NCBI RefSeq assembly: GCF_019856455.1
Contig: NZ_CP082205.1
Coordinates: 2,497,055 to 2,561,054 of the forward strand
Length of the DNA: 64,000 nt
Direction of reading: 5' to 3'
DNA from: Streptococcus suis
Lineage (GTDB): Bacteria; Bacillota; Bacilli; Lactobacillales; Streptococcaceae
Shown piece after piece: positions 18,276-28,389 of this stretch. Position 1 is the first letter of the stretch. The number at the start of each line of letters is the position of its first letter. Both the position numbers and the translations under genes were made by a program. The notes under the pieces were generated by a model, which saw nothing but the letters and a program-made list of their open reading frames with translations, made no database searches and was not told the DNA's origin.

Positions 18276-18839
18276 TTATTGCATTTCTTCCAATAATTCA
18301 ACCAACTTATCCTTTTGAACCTGTCCTGCAAAAGAAACCTTGAGGGTCCCATCACTATTGATAAGGATATGTGTCGGAAAAGCAGCAATACCAAAATGTG
18401 TCATAGCCTGATCTTTGGTATCAAACAAGACTGGATAGGTCGCTCCTAGCTCACTAGCCTTCTCCAAGATCTCATCCTTGCTCACATCCGCAGGATTGGT
18501 ATTCGCAAACTCAGCATCCTCAGGTGATGTAATTGACAAAAAGACAAAATCTTCCTTATCCTTATACTCTTGATAGACCTCCTCCAATTCTGGGATTTCT
18601 CTCTGACAAGGACCACACCAGGTCGCCCAAACATTGATGTAAATCTTTTTTCCCTTGTAATCCGCCAGATTGACATCCTTTCCATCCTTATCCTTTAGGG
18701 AAAAATCTAGCGTGACCGGTTGATTTGCCTGTAAAGTCGACTCAGTAGAAGACGGACTGACCAATGGTAAGAGAGAGCAGGCGGTCAAAACAAAGCAAGA
18801 AACAAGTAAGCAAACGACAATTGATACCAACTTTTTCAT
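18276..18839 (-). CDS. TlpA/ResA-like thiol-disulfide lipoprotein
   Basis: A 187-residue extracytoplasmic thioredoxin-like protein. Residues 1-21 are a lipoprotein signal ending LTAC, and the redox motif is WATWCGPCQREIPE (around residue 72). The cis-Pro region is AAFPTHILI. It should receive electrons from the CcdA protein encoded 18 bases upstream and reduce surface partners. In pneumococcus similar CcdA/Etrx pairs serve surface methionine sulfoxide reductase; no msr gene is adjacent here. Confidence 0.88.
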   Translation of the reverse strand: MKKLVSIVVCLLVSCFVLTACSLLPLVSPSSTESTLQANQPVTLDFSLKDKDGKDVNLADYKGKKIYINVWATWCGPCQREIPELEEVYQEYKDKEDFVFLSITSPEDAEFANTNPADVSKDEILEKASELGATYPVLFDTKDQAMTHFGIAAFPTHILINSDGTLKVSFAGQVQKDKLVELLEEMQ

Positions 18840-18857
18840 AAATAAATCCTTTCTATC

Positions 18858-19553
18858 CTACTGGAAAAAACGCACAAGATGTTGGAAGAAACCTGTTAAA
18901 ATACTCAAGCCTATCAAGAGCAATAAATAGCCTGAAATACGCTTGGTCCAAGCCAAATAGTGCCGATTGTTCTTGAAGAAAGCCAACATTTTCTGAGAAA
19001 AGAAGGCAACCAAAATAAAGGGAAGAATAAAGCCAAGACAATAGACCAACAGCAAGATACCGCTCAACCAACCCTGCTGACTGCTAGCATAAATAAAAAC
19101 AGATGCCAGAATAGGTCCTATACATGGAGTCCAAGAAAAACTAAAGGTAAAACCCATCAGGAAAGCTAGATATGGAGTGACCTGTTTCCCTGCTTGGTAC
19201 ACCTTATTTTTAGCAGAAAATTCACGCTCTAACACGGGAATATTGAACCAACCCAACTGCAAAATTCCCATCAGAACAATCAATAGACCACTAATAATCT
19301 GCAAGACTTGAGCATTTGCTTGTAAGACCCTGCTCAGCAAACTAGAGGCAAATCCCAATAAGAAGAAGGTCAGAGCAATCCCAACTACAAAACTTAGCGT
19401 ATTTACGAGAACCTTCTTCTCTCCCTCTTTCCCCTCAGCTCCACCTGCTAATAAACCAACATAGATGGGTAAAATCGGCAGTACACAGGGTGATAAGAAA
19501 GACAAGAGTCCTTCTGCAAACAGAGCCAGAACTGTAAACCATTGAAATTCCAT
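18858..19553 (-). CDS. ccdA: Cytochrome c biogenesis protein CcdA
   Basis: A six-helix membrane protein of 231 residues of the DsbD/CcdA family. It carries reducing power from cytosolic thioredoxin across the membrane. The paired cysteines lie in SPCVLPILPIYVG (about residue 22) and SWTPCIGPILASV (about residue 140). It precedes and is co-transcribed with the TlpA-like gene, its probable partner. A near-palindromic TTGAAAACGTTTTTA upstream (about 19591-19605) resembles a catabolite-response element but misses one conserved base. Confidence 0.9.
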   Translation of the reverse strand: MEFQWFTVLALFAEGLLSFLSPCVLPILPIYVGLLAGGAEGKEGEKKVLVNTLSFVVGIALTFFLLGFASSLLSRVLQANAQVLQIISGLLIVLMGILQLGWFNIPVLEREFSAKNKVYQAGKQVTPYLAFLMGFTFSFSWTPCIGPILASVFIYASSQQGWLSGILLLVYCLGFILPFILVAFFSQKMLAFFKNNRHYLAWTKRISGYLLLLIGLSILTGFFQHLVRFFQ

Positions 19554-19652
19554 ATAAACTCCTTTCTATCTAGCTCAAAAGACAGTATTGAAAACGTTTT
19601 TATGTACTAATATTGTAACACACCGCTTTACCTTAGTCAATATATCGTTTTG

Positions 19653-19756
19653 TTATAGTCGAATGAATTAGCTTTCAGACAAGGAACTGAGGTGCAGGCT
19701 GTACTAGAGTACGGCAAGCCGAAAGTGACGATGTATCAAAGTTAATTCAAATGACT
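19653..19756 (+). repeat. BOX-type repeat, interrupted near its 3' end by IS110
   Basis: The left end TTATAGTCGAATGAATTA is matched by an inverted right end that is complete only when the 1605-base IS110 element is removed (…AATTCAAATGA joined to CTATAA at 21362-21367). The core CAGGCTGTACTAGAGTACGG and the following CAAGCCGA match the core of streptococcal BOX elements (boxA/boxC type) as I remember them. The core folds into a 7-bp stem with loop TAGA. It lies upstream of ccdA in the minus direction and may be transcribed. Confidence 0.75.
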
Positions 19757-20131
19757 GATATGTAAAGCCCTTTGTCAAGTAAAAACAATCGAACTGATTA
19801 AAAAATGAAAAGTATCTAGAAAGAGCCTAGTTCTTAGCTTCGGGCATTGGCCACTCTGATATTCGTGGATTGGTTACCTACAGGTCAATGGTTCTGCCGC
19901 GAGTCCTACTCTCTATAAGCGTGGATCACAATTGTGCCACTTAGTCGTTTCGTAGATGACTCAAACCTTGAAGTCCTAAACTCCTTCAAGATACTTTCCA
20001 TTCAAACATGATTTCAATCCTTATTTCTGTCCAAATTCACCCAGTGATTTTGGATAGAAATAGGGATTCCTCATCGCTCTGCGATGATAAAACTTAATGG
20101 TCAAAAGTGTACATGAAAACAAGCGCTAACT
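19757..20131 (-). ncRNA. Candidate guide (bridge/seek) RNA region of IS110 copy 1
   Basis: The long non-coding 3' end is rich in stems: CCAC-loop-GTGG (19851-19868), TAAGcGTGG / CCACTTA (19916-19943), CTTGAAG / CTTCAAG (about 19977-19993), and a 13-bp imperfect stem near 20024-20062. Known IS1111-group elements encode a target-selecting guide RNA in this position. Short segments match the target and element ends: CTGATAT (19856-19862, left end), CTATAA (19913-19918) and ATGACT (19956-19961), the two target halves. The RNA itself is inferred. Confidence 0.45.
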
Positions 20132-21253
20132 TCAAGCTATTCTTCCTGTCATCATCCCCCAAATAAAACCAGACAATTCTCGTGCAATAGCTGTTTTAGC
20201 AACATTTTGTTTCTTATTTTTTCCTAGAACAAGTGTGCGATAACGTCTTCTTAAGCGTTCATTAGCCTTATCCGCATAAGCAATCACCTCCACTCGGTTT
20301 CCACTTTGTCTCCTTTTCAATTCTTTGGATTTATACCCAATCGTCCCCTTAGCCAATGATTGTGCAGCTTCTATCAGAAGTCGTCTCACATGGCTATTCC
20401 CAGCTTTGGTGATAGCACCTCTTCTCTCCTTGTCGCCGCTAGAATTTTCGCTAGGAGTTAGCCCAAGATAAGAAGCAAAATGTTGAGCTGTCGCAAAGCG
20501 ATTAAAATCACCGATTTCTGTCACAATGGAAAGAGCAGTTAGTGTTTTAATGCCAATAAAGCAAGAAAGCCGTGAGACCTTCTCTTGGTAACTGTCGCTT
20601 TGACCCAGTTGCTCAATTCGTGCATCATACCGTTCTATTTGATCTACTAATTTCTCATAGGTCAATAGATATTCTGTCAAAATCTCTGCGTAAAGTCCAT
20701 CAGGATTTAGGGAACGGAGCCAGCGGACATGTTTCTGTGTCCAATTACTGCTTCCCTCGGTATAGCGAAAATCATGTCGGAGACAGAAGGCAAGAATTTG
20801 TTGTTTGATTTTCTTCAGAGCCACTTTGTGGTCTGTTCTCATGCGGATATATTCTTTGACTTGTTCATCCTCAACAGTAGGAATATGAACAGGCCGATAG
20901 CTACGAAAGGCCAGAGCTTTTGCGAGCTGAGCTGCATCTTTTTTATCAGTCTTAACACGCTTAGATCCTTCCTTCATCACCGTTGTAGGCGCCATCACGA
21001 TACAGGGAATCCCGTGAGCTTGTAGCTGGTGATATAGGGTAAATCCAAGACATCCGGCTTCGTAGCCACATAACACTTCTGCATCTTGACCATATAAACG
21101 ACGAAGCTCATTCACATAGTTCACAATATAGCTAACATTTGGACCAACTTTAGTGCTATGTTTGAATTGATTCGCCATCATATCATAATAGCAGAGTGAA
21201 AAACTTTCTTTGTGAACATCCATTCCGATGAAAAGTGTGGTAAAATGAAACAT
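20132..21253 (-). CDS. IS110 family transposase
   Basis: A 373-residue DEDD recombinase. The N-terminal RuvC-like domain has FIGMDVHKESF (first Asp), Glu in YEAGCLGF, and the TDKKDAAQLAKAL block. The C-terminal Transposase_20 domain has FIGIKTLTALSIVTEIGDF and GLTPSENSSGDKERRG with the conserved Ser. Full length and uninterrupted, so potentially active. The protein is identical to that at 36152-37273. Confidence 0.95.
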   Translation of the reverse strand: MFHFTTLFIGMDVHKESFSLCYYDMMANQFKHSTKVGPNVSYIVNYVNELRRLYGQDAEVLCGYEAGCLGFTLYHQLQAHGIPCIVMAPTTVMKEGSKRVKTDKKDAAQLAKALAFRSYRPVHIPTVEDEQVKEYIRMRTDHKVALKKIKQQILAFCLRHDFRYTEGSSNWTQKHVRWLRSLNPDGLYAEILTEYLLTYEKLVDQIERYDARIEQLGQSDSYQEKVSRLSCFIGIKTLTALSIVTEIGDFNRFATAQHFASYLGLTPSENSSGDKERRGAITKAGNSHVRRLLIEAAQSLAKGTIGYKSKELKRRQSGNRVEVIAYADKANERLRRRYRTLVLGKNKKQNVAKTAIARELSGFIWGMMTGRIA

Positions 21254-21372
21254 ATAAGACCTCCAATTGAGTGTGGTAATTCCTGTTAGAAGTTGATTGT
21301 TTTTTTATTCTAGTGTACAGGTAAATCCACGAATTCTCAACTGGGGGTCTTTACATATTGTCTATAAATCAT

Positions 21373-21397
21373 ACAAAAAAGCCTGCAATCACAGGCT
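21373..21397 (-). terminator. Terminator of the dnaB-veg unit
   Basis: GCCTG / CAGGC stem followed on the minus strand by six T, just after veg. Confidence 0.8.
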
Positions 21398-21404
21398 TCC
21401 ATTC

Positions 21405-21656
21405 CTAATCCAAATAATGAATCAAAATCTTTTCAGTCAAAATGTCTGAATAAGTATAAGATTCTACAAAGGTATTGTTTGGATCTTCAAATTCAACGAT
21501 AAAGAGAGACTGATAAACCTCCACAATACGCCCCTGCTTATTCTTCTCACGCTTACGACCATTTTCAAGGGTCAATTCAACGATCTGCCCTTCATGGTCT
21601 TTAATATCTTGTTTGATTTGCTTCATTTTAGCAACATCTGTAAATGCATCACTCAT
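21405..21656 (-). CDS. veg: Veg family protein
   Basis: An 83-residue Veg-like protein with the core LENGRKREKNKQGRIVEVYQSLFIVEF, a small beta-barrel fold. In Bacillus subtilis Veg stimulates biofilm genes; its molecular role in streptococci is unclear. It starts 3 bases after the dnaB stop, so it is translated from the same message. Confidence 0.85.
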   Translation of the reverse strand: MSDAFTDVAKMKQIKQDIKDHEGQIVELTLENGRKREKNKQGRIVEVYQSLFIVEFEDPNNTFVESYTYSDILTEKILIHYLD

Positions 21657-21659
21657 TCT

Positions 21660-23015
21660 CTATCCATCCTCCCTCTTGGAAATACTTGCAAATTTATTGT
21701 ATTCTTTTTGGAACATCAGTTCCACGGTACCACGCGCACCGGAACGGTTTTTCTCGATGATAACTTCAACCGTATTATTGGGAATACCACCGTCTTCCTG
21801 CTCACCGCGCTCATAATAATCATCACGATACAGGAAGGCAACGATATCCGCATCCTGCTCGATAGATCCAGATTCACGAATATCAGACAAAACTGGTCGC
21901 TTATCCTGACGCTGTTCCACACCCCGCGACAACTGACTGAGGGCGATAACAGGAACTTTCAATTCCTTGGCCAAAATCTTCAACTGACGGGAAATCTCAG
22001 AAACCTCTTGTTGTCGGTTTTCCCGACCTGTTCCCGTAATTAATTGAAGATAGTCAATCAAGATCAAACCCAGATTGCCCGTTTCCTGAGCCAACTTCCG
22101 TGAACGCGAACGAATCTCTGTAATCTTGATACCTGGTGTATCATCAATATAGATACTAGCCCGAGCCAGGTTAGCTTGAGCCACCATGTACTTATTCCAT
22201 TCTTCCTGCGTCAAATGCCCCGTACGAATAGCCCTCGAATTGATAACTCCCTCTGAAGCGAGCATACGGTCAACCAAGCTTTCTGCACCCATCTCCAAAG
22301 AAAAGATGGCAACTGTCAAACCCAGTTTTGTACCGATATTTTGAGCAATATTGAGGGCAAAAGCCGTCTTACCAACCGCAGGACGAGCCGCAAGAATAAT
22401 CAACTCTTCCTCATGCAGACCCGTTGTCATAGCATCAAGAGCAGGATAGCCAGTTGCAATCCCTGTAATATCCGACGTCTGCTTAGCACGAGTTTCAAGG
22501 TTGTCAAAGTTGATATTCAAGACATCATCAATCCGCTTGAAACCACTTCGACTGGCTCCCTCACTGACATCAATCAAAGCTTTTTCAGCATTGGCAATAA
22601 TGTCATCTGAACCATCCGCACCCTCATAAGCCTGATTAACTGCATCCGTCAAACGGGCAATCAGTTTACGGAGATTAGACTTTTCAGCAACAATCTTGGC
22701 ATAGAATTCAGCATTGGCTGCCGTCGGTACGGAACTAATGATTTCAGCCAAATAGGCCAAGCCACCGATATTTTCCAAATCACCATGGTTCACTAAATAG
22801 TTACGCATGGTAGTCGCATCAATTGCCTCATTTCTATCAGAAAGAGCAATCATAGCTTTAAAAATTAGCTTATGAGCATGTTTGAAAAAATCTTCAGCTT
22901 CGATGTATTCACGAACGAAGACCAACTTGCCTTCATCAAGGAAAATAGCTCCTAATACCGATTGTTCAGCTAGAATATCCTGCGGTTGCACCCGCAATTC
23001 ATCCAACTCTGCCAA
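21660..23015 (-). CDS. dnaB: Replicative DNA helicase DnaB
   Basis: Hexameric 5'-3' helicase of the replication fork, 451 residues. It has an N-terminal DnaB domain (residues 10-110), a linker, and a RecA-like domain with Walker A ARPAVGKTAFALN (about residue 211) and Walker B LILIDYLQL. The start is a TTG with a strong GAGGAGGTG site. It lies in the rplI-dnaB order found in many Firmicutes. Confidence 0.97.
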   Translation of the reverse strand: MAELDELRVQPQDILAEQSVLGAIFLDEGKLVFVREYIEAEDFFKHAHKLIFKAMIALSDRNEAIDATTMRNYLVNHGDLENIGGLAYLAEIISSVPTAANAEFYAKIVAEKSNLRKLIARLTDAVNQAYEGADGSDDIIANAEKALIDVSEGASRSGFKRIDDVLNINFDNLETRAKQTSDITGIATGYPALDAMTTGLHEEELIILAARPAVGKTAFALNIAQNIGTKLGLTVAIFSLEMGAESLVDRMLASEGVINSRAIRTGHLTQEEWNKYMVAQANLARASIYIDDTPGIKITEIRSRSRKLAQETGNLGLILIDYLQLITGTGRENRQQEVSEISRQLKILAKELKVPVIALSQLSRGVEQRQDKRPVLSDIRESGSIEQDADIVAFLYRDDYYERGEQEDGGIPNNTVEVIIEKNRSGARGTVELMFQKEYNKFASISKREDG

Positions 23016-23046
23016 GATCTCACCTCCTCACTGGCTAGATAAATAA

Positions 23047-23499
23047 TTAAGCTTCCTTAATACTCAAATTAATGATGCCTGTTACATCTTGATAGATTTT
23101 GACAGGAACATCAATCAAACCAAGGGCGCGAATTGGGTGGTCTAATTGGATATGACGTTTGTCAATCTTAATACCAAATTGTTTTTCCAATTCTTCAGCA
23201 ATTTTCTTGCTGGTAATAGAACCAAAGGTACGACCATCTGGACCAACTTTTTCGACAAATTTCACTAAAGTAGCTTCCTCAGCCAACTTAGCCTTGATAG
23301 CCTCTGCTTCTGCAATCATCTCTGCATGAGCCTTTTCCTTAGATTTTTCCTGACCACGAAGGGCGCTAATAGCTTGGTTTGTTGCTTCCTTAGCCAAATT
23401 TTTCTTAATCAGGAAGTTTTGGGCGTAACCTGTTGGAACTTCCTTAATCTCACCCTTTTTACCTTGACCTTTAACATCTGCTAAAAAGATTACTTTCAT
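23047..23499 (-). CDS. rplI: 50S ribosomal protein L9
   Basis: A 150-residue ribosomal protein with two globular domains joined by a long helix. The N-terminal 23S rRNA-binding part is [36 protein letters not shown] is 8 bases upstream of the ATG at 23499; the longer frame from 23520 has no such site. It starts 10 bases after the gdpP stop. Confidence 0.96.
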   Translation of the reverse strand: MKVIFLADVKGQGKKGEIKEVPTGYAQNFLIKKNLAKEATNQAISALRGQEKSKEKAHAEMIAEAEAIKAKLAEEATLVKFVEKVGPDGRTFGSITSKKIAEELEKQFGIKIDKRHIQLDHPIRALGLIDVPVKIYQDVTGIINLSIKEA

Positions 23500-23509
23500 A
23501 TCTGTTCTC

Positions 23510-25474
23510 CTAATTTCCATTTATTTCTTCGCGGATTTTATCCGTCAACTTTTCACATACTTCTGCGATTGTCTGGTCATATACCTGAGCGGCAGCTAGG
23601 TTAAAGTGGCCACCTCCACCCATTTCTTCCATAATGCGTTGAACATTGATTTTACTATGACTCCTTGCAGAAATAGATACATACCCTTTGGTATTTCTTG
23701 TTACAACGAATACCGCCTCAATTCCTGCCATGTCCAATATTGTATTGGCAGCCTTACTCGGAATAATATTATCGTATTCTTTAGTATCATCTGCACACGC
23801 AATAACAACATTGGACTCAATTCTCTGCCCACTTAAAATCAGTTCATTGATTTGACGATATTCCTCAAAATCTGTCGCTGCAATCTGCTGGATTTCCAAG
23901 CTATCGCTACCACGAGTCCGCAAGTAACTAGCCACATCAAAAGTACGACTAGTCACACGAGAGGTGAAATTTTTTGTATCAAGCATAACCCCAGCCATCA
24001 ATAAACTAGATTGAATGCGATTAAGTTTATGGTGTTTGTCATTCTGGAACTGAATTAATTCCGTTACTAACTCACTCGCAGAACTAGCACCACTCTCTAT
24101 ATAAGTCAAAACTGCATTATTTGGGAAATCTGTATCGCGACGATGATGATCAACCACCACAACCTGAGTAAATTGGTCATAGAAATCCTTATCCAAAGTC
24201 AAGCCAATCTTTGAATGATCTACCATGATTAACAACGACTGGAAAGTGACCATCTTCATGGCTTCCTCAACCGTTAGCAAATTAGAACAATTTTCATCAC
24301 TCAACTTCTTGATAGCACGTGCAATATCTGGTGCCATTTCATCTGGATTATACACCGTATAGGCATTGTTCATAATATTTTGAGCAAAGTACTGCATACC
24401 GACCGCGGATCCAAGCGCGTCCATATCTAAATTACGATGTCCCACCACAAAAACAGCATCAACCGATTTGAGTTTATCTGATACAGCAGACATCATAGCA
24501 CGAGTCCGCGTACGTGTTCGTTTAACGGAAGAAGCCGATCCACCGCCAAAGAAAAGTGGCTGTTTACTCTCATCATTTTCCTTGACCACAACCTGGTCTC
24601 CACCACGAACCTCAGCCATATTGAGATTTTGGAGCGCAACCTGTCCGATTTGGTGATGATTTTCATTACCATACGCCAATCCCATACTCAAAGTCAAACC
24701 TAAATCTAACTTTTTAGCCTCCTCGCGGAACTTATCAATAACTGAAAATTTATTCTCTATCAATTTTTCCAACACAGCATAATCTGTAAAGAAATAGAAT
24801 CGATCCATTGTGCCGCGTCGATAGTAGATTCCGTAATCATGGCAAAATTCCGAAACAAATTGAGCCAAGAAGGAATTGACTTGGCTAATCTGTGAATCAG
24901 ATACCGTGTCCTCGAGTTCATCATAATTATCAACTGAAATAATCCCTATAACAGGACGGCTTCCGATCAAACTATTTGTCGCTGAGTACTCTGATGAAGC
25001 ATCAAAAAAGTAAAATAACCCTTGATCAAAATCAACGTTAACAGCGTATCTCTTGCCTGAAAAGTTTGCATAAATTCGCTCCTCATCCAGACCAACGTCA
25101 ATAATTTCACGTAGTTTTTTTTGATCAAACTCACCATTTTCTTGAGCAAAAATCAGCTCAGCAAAGGGATTAAACCATTCTACCTGATTACTATCCGGTC
25201 GAACTTTGATAACTCCCACTGGCATTTTATCCAAGAGCATCATCAAACCAGAATTGGCCTGATTATTGAGATATTCAATCTGTTCTATCTCACTAAATTC
25301 ATAAGAATGTTTTTGATAAATAAACAGCGCAATCAACACCAATAGGCTGATGAGTAGCGCAAAAACTGTACTGGCACCAATTGGAAAAAATCGGTGGACA
25401 AGAGCCACCAACCCAAATAAAATGACACCTATCATGACAAAGTGAATTGTCGAAAATCGAAATCTTTTCATCAC
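23510..25474 (-). CDS. gdpP: Cyclic-di-AMP phosphodiesterase GdpP
   Basis: Membrane enzyme of 654 residues that hydrolyses c-di-AMP to pApA. Domains in order: two membrane helices (about 8-52), a degenerate PAS domain (about 85-165), a degenerate GGDEF domain (about 175-305), then DHH ([13 protein letters not shown] and [11 protein letters not shown]) and DHHA1 ([13 protein letters not shown] near the C terminus). All DHH metal ligands are visible, so it should be active. It links c-di-AMP level to potassium and cell wall balance. Confidence 0.95.
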   Translation of the reverse strand: MMKRFRFSTIHFVMIGVILFGLVALVHRFFPIGASTVFALLISLLVLIALFIYQKHSYEFSEIEQIEYLNNQANSGLMMLLDKMPVGVIKVRPDSNQVEWFNPFAELIFAQENGEFDQKKLREIIDVGLDEERIYANFSGKRYAVNVDFDQGLFYFFDASSEYSATNSLIGSRPVIGIISVDNYDELEDTVSDSQISQVNSFLAQFVSEFCHDYGIYYRRGTMDRFYFFTDYAVLEKLIENKFSVIDKFREEAKKLDLGLTLSMGLAYGNENHHQIGQVALQNLNMAEVRGGDQVVVKENDESKQPLFFGGGSASSVKRTRTRTRAMMSAVSDKLKSVDAVFVVGHRNLDMDALGSAVGMQYFAQNIMNNAYTVYNPDEMAPDIARAIKKLSDENCSNLLTVEEAMKMVTFQSLLIMVDHSKIGLTLDKDFYDQFTQVVVVDHHRRDTDFPNNAVLTYIESGASSASELVTELIQFQNDKHHKLNRIQSSLLMAGVMLDTKNFTSRVTSRTFDVASYLRTRGSDSLEIQQIAATDFEEYRQINELILSGQRIESNVVIACADDTKEYDNIIPSKAANTILDMAGIEAVFVVTRNTKGYVSISARSHSKINVQRIMEEMGGGGHFNLAAAQVYDQTIAEVCEKLTDKIREEINGN

Positions 25475-25577
25475 TAACCTCTGCCTGCCATTCTACCATA
25501 AATTCAGTAAAAAAGCTACTTTTCACATGATTTTAAAGTAGTTGACATATAGCTGACATACAGCGAAAAGAACAGCC

Positions 25578-27494
25578 TTAGTGACTGTCCTTTGATTTGT
25601 TTTTAGAAATGGAACGACTGCGTCCTTCCAAGTAGACCATGAGAATGGATATATCCGCTGGATTGACACCGGAAATCCGACTAGCCTGGCCAATGGTTTC
25701 TGGTGAAATCAGCTTGAACTTCTGACGAGCCTCGGTCGCAATGGAGTCAATATCATCCCAGTCAATGTCGGCTGGAATGCGTTTTTCTTCCATACGTTTC
25801 ATCTTCTCCACCTGATCCAAGGCCTTGGCAATGTAGCCCTCGTACTTGACCTCTGTTTCAATCAATTCAATGGTCTTAGCGTCCAAATCCTCTGCCGCAG
25901 GACCGATAAAGGCTACCGCATCTGCGTAGGTCACATCTGGACGACGCATGAATTCCTTGGCAGTCAAGGCATCTGTCAGAGGTTTGAAGCCCATAGCTAC
26001 GACTTTTTCATTGGTTTCCTTGATTGGCTTGAGTTTGATAGACTCCAAGCGTTTCATTTCGTTGTCAAACTGGTTTTTGTGAATCTGGAAAACCTGCCAG
26101 CGTTCATCATCCACCAAGCCTACCTGACGACCAATCTCCGTCAGTCGCATATCGGCATTGTCATGACGCAAAATCAAGCGGTACTCTGCCCGACTGGTCA
26201 AGAGACGATAAGGTTCCACCGTTCCCTTGGTCACCAAGTCATCAATCATGACGCCGATATAACCGTCGCTTCGTTTCAAAATCAGCTCTGGCTTACCCTG
26301 TACCTTGAGAGCGGCATTGATACCAGCAACGATTCCCTGACCAGCTGCTTCTTCATATCCTGATGTTCCGTTGGTCTGACCTGCTGTAAAGAGCCCTGAA
26401 ATCTTCTTGGTTTCAAGCGTTGCCCGCAACTGATGCGGCATAACCATATCGTACTCGATGGCATATCCCGTCCGCATCATTTGGGCATTTTCCAAGCCTT
26501 TAATGGAGTGGATCAAGTCCTGCTGCACATCTTCTGGCAGACTGGTTGACAGCCCCTGAACATAGATTTCATCGGTATTGCGCCCTTCTGGCTCTAGGAA
26601 AAGCTGGTGGCGTTCCTTATCCGCAAAACGCACAATCTTGTCCTCAATGGACGGACAATAACGGGGACCAATCCCCTTAACAATCCCTGAAAACATAGGT
26701 GCTCGGTGAAGATTGCTGTTGATAATCTCATGACTGGTCGCATTGGTATAGGTCAACCAGCAAGGAATTTGATCCTGCAAATAGTCCTCGTCCTTGGACA
26801 AGAATGAAAAGTGATTTGCCTTTTCATCACCTGGTTGAATCTCCGTGTCTTCGTAGTTAATGGTACGAGCATTGACACGCGGTGGTGTCCCTGTCTTGAA
26901 ACGACCAATTTCAAGTCCCAATTCTTTCAGATTATCCGCCAGCGTGATAGAAGCTAGGCTATTGTTAGGACCTGACGAATACTTGAGATCACCGATGATA
27001 ATCTCACCACGCAAGGCTGTACCCGTCGTCACCACAACTGCCTTGGCTGAGAATTTCTGGTTGGTAGCCGTACGGATACCGATCACCTTGCCCTCTTCCA
27101 CCAAAATCTCATCAATCATGGTTTGACGCAGGGTCAGATTTTCCTGACGCTCCACCGTCCGCTTCATCTCTGCTGCATACTCTGCCTTATCTGCCTGAGC
27201 CCGCAAGGCACGAACAGCTGGACCCTTGCCCATATTGAGCATCTTCATTTGGATATAGGTCTTGTCAATGTTGCGACCCATTTCGCCACCCAGGGCATCG
27301 ATTTCCCTTACCACAATCCCCTTGGCAGAGCCACCAATGGAGGGATTACAAGGCATAAAGGCCACCATATCCAAGTTAATGGTTGCAAGCAAGGTCTTAC
27401 AGCCCATCCGACTGGCTGCCAATCCCGCTTCTACACCCGCATGCCCCGCACCAATCACGATGACATCATAGTTTTCTGCAAATGTGTGTGTCAT
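25578..27494 (-). CDS. mnmG: tRNA uridine-5-carboxymethylaminomethyl modification enzyme MnmG
   Basis: FAD-dependent partner of MnmE that modifies wobble U34 of tRNAs, 638 residues. The Rossmann motif [14 protein letters not shown] is at residues 12-25, and the conserved [12 protein letters not shown] block follows. GxxTxGR-like [16 protein letters not shown] is present, and the C-terminal helical domain is full length. Its ATG overlaps the stop of the upstream Nudix gene (ATGA), and AAGGAG precedes it. A weak hairpin with a T-rich tail overlaps the end of the gene. Confidence 0.97.
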   Translation of the reverse strand: MTHTFAENYDVIVIGAGHAGVEAGLAASRMGCKTLLATINLDMVAFMPCNPSIGGSAKGIVVREIDALGGEMGRNIDKTYIQMKMLNMGKGPAVRALRAQADKAEYAAEMKRTVERQENLTLRQTMIDEILVEEGKVIGIRTATNQKFSAKAVVVTTGTALRGEIIIGDLKYSSGPNNSLASITLADNLKELGLEIGRFKTGTPPRVNARTINYEDTEIQPGDEKANHFSFLSKDEDYLQDQIPCWLTYTNATSHEIINSNLHRAPMFSGIVKGIGPRYCPSIEDKIVRFADKERHQLFLEPEGRNTDEIYVQGLSTSLPEDVQQDLIHSIKGLENAQMMRTGYAIEYDMVMPHQLRATLETKKISGLFTAGQTNGTSGYEEAAGQGIVAGINAALKVQGKPELILKRSDGYIGVMIDDLVTKGTVEPYRLLTSRAEYRLILRHDNADMRLTEIGRQVGLVDDERWQVFQIHKNQFDNEMKRLESIKLKPIKETNEKVVAMGFKPLTDALTAKEFMRRPDVTYADAVAFIGPAAEDLDAKTIELIETEVKYEGYIAKALDQVEKMKRMEEKRIPADIDWDDIDSIATEARQKFKLISPETIGQASRISGVNPADISILMVYLEGRSRSISKNKSKDSH

Positions 27495-27952
27495 GTTGTT
27501 TTCTCCTTCATCTTCATGATATGTTTAACTTGTCCATTCCAAATTGGTAATTCCTGTGTCAGAAAAGCTGGTACTACATCTAGGTTGACAAGGTTGTCAA
27601 GTGCAATCCATTCACAAGGTTGCTTCAACTTCCCTTCAATCATCTCCTCAGGCATTTCTCCAATAGGCTCCATGATAAAATGAAACTCGATATTGTGAAA
27701 ATCTCTGTCTTCGTGTGTAAACTGATTTTCAACAACAAAAGCCAGTTGGTTGACACGACTGTCAATCCCTAATTCTTCTTTGACTTCTCGAACAACCGCA
27801 TCTGCTGCTACCTCATTGACCTCAACCGCACCGCCAATGGTATAATAACGGCCCTTAGAGTCCTTCGTGAGAAATATTCTCCCATCTTTTATAATCAATG
27901 CAGTCGCCCGAACACCGAAAATCTGGTTGTCAACTTTGGTTCTGAAATCCAT
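27491..27952 (-). CDS. Nudix hydrolase 1
   Basis: A 153-residue Nudix protein. The Nudix box is seen as [24 protein letters not shown] (residues about 42-65, with REVKEEL). It shares its whole layout and many residues with the Nudix protein at 28390-28842 (both begin [15 protein letters not shown]), which suggests tandem duplication. The substrate is unknown. It overlaps the preceding Nudix gene by 23 bases and mnmG by 4, so all are one transcript. Confidence 0.85.
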   Translation of the reverse strand: MDFRTKVDNQIFGVRATALIIKDGRIFLTKDSKGRYYTIGGAVEVNEVAADAVVREVKEELGIDSRVNQLAFVVENQFTHEDRDFHNIEFHFIMEPIGEMPEEMIEGKLKQPCEWIALDNLVNLDVVPAFLTQELPIWNGQVKHIMKMKEKTT

Positions 27953-28373
27953 TCATCCCTCTCTTTTCTAAAATTTCGTCCAGATATGGAACTAACTTTT
28001 TCTTATTTTTATCGCTAGGGGCTAACCAGAGAAAATCTGTATGTTCTTCTGGGTCAAGAAGAATGGTTTTTACCTGTTCTGTAAGTGTTCCTTCATAGAC
28101 CAACCTTGTAAACACCGTCTGTTTCTCTACATCAAACTGACTATCTTCATGGATAATGGTCAGATTTTCCTTTTCTATCAAAATACCTGTTTCCTCAAAA
28201 CACTCTCTCACTGCAGCATCACGAGGCAATTCATTCTCCTCGACACGACCGCCTGGAATGTCCCAATATCGAGGAAAAACGTTGGGCTTGCCACGCTTAA
28301 TTTGCGAACGCTGAATAATCAGGTGACTGTCTGCAACAGTCAGCAAGACATGGGCAATCAATTTAACAGGCAT
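27930..28373 (-). CDS. Nudix hydrolase 2, MutT-like
   Basis: A 147-residue Nudix hydrolase with box GGRVEENELPRDAAVRECFEETGI (about residues 41-64). Unlike its neighbours it begins MPVKLIAHVLLTV and resembles MutT or NUDT-type nucleotide cleaners. GGAGG precedes the ATG. The substrate is not evident. Confidence 0.83.
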   Translation of the reverse strand: MPVKLIAHVLLTVADSHLIIQRSQIKRGKPNVFPRYWDIPGGRVEENELPRDAAVRECFEETGILIEKENLTIIHEDSQFDVEKQTVFTRLVYEGTLTEQVKTILLDPEEHTDFLWLAPSDKNKKKLVPYLDEILEKRGMNGFQNQS

Positions 28374-28389
28374 GGTTTCCTCCGCTACT

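Larger units (their letters stand above)
19757..21361 (-). mobile_element. IS110-family (IS1111-like) element, copy 1
   Basis: Comparison with 35777-37381 shows sequence that reads as identical line by line over 1.6 kb. A CT dinucleotide is present at both junctions (19755-19756 and 21362-21363). Subterminal inverted repeats ATATGTAAAG (19758-19767) and CTTTACATAT (21349-21358) are typical of the IS1111 subgroup. The transposase leaves only about 110 bases at its 5' side but about 375 bases at its 3' side. It is inserted in the right arm of the BOX element at ATGA^CTATAA. Confidence 0.88.

Noticed and set aside
20572..21025. Plus-strand open frames inside IS110 (and the same at 36592-37045)
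   Set aside because: They are antisense to an intact transposase, with no start signals.
25560..25600. Terminator after mnmG
   Set aside because: The inverted repeat is short, overlaps the stop codon and has a broken T-tract; too weak to list.
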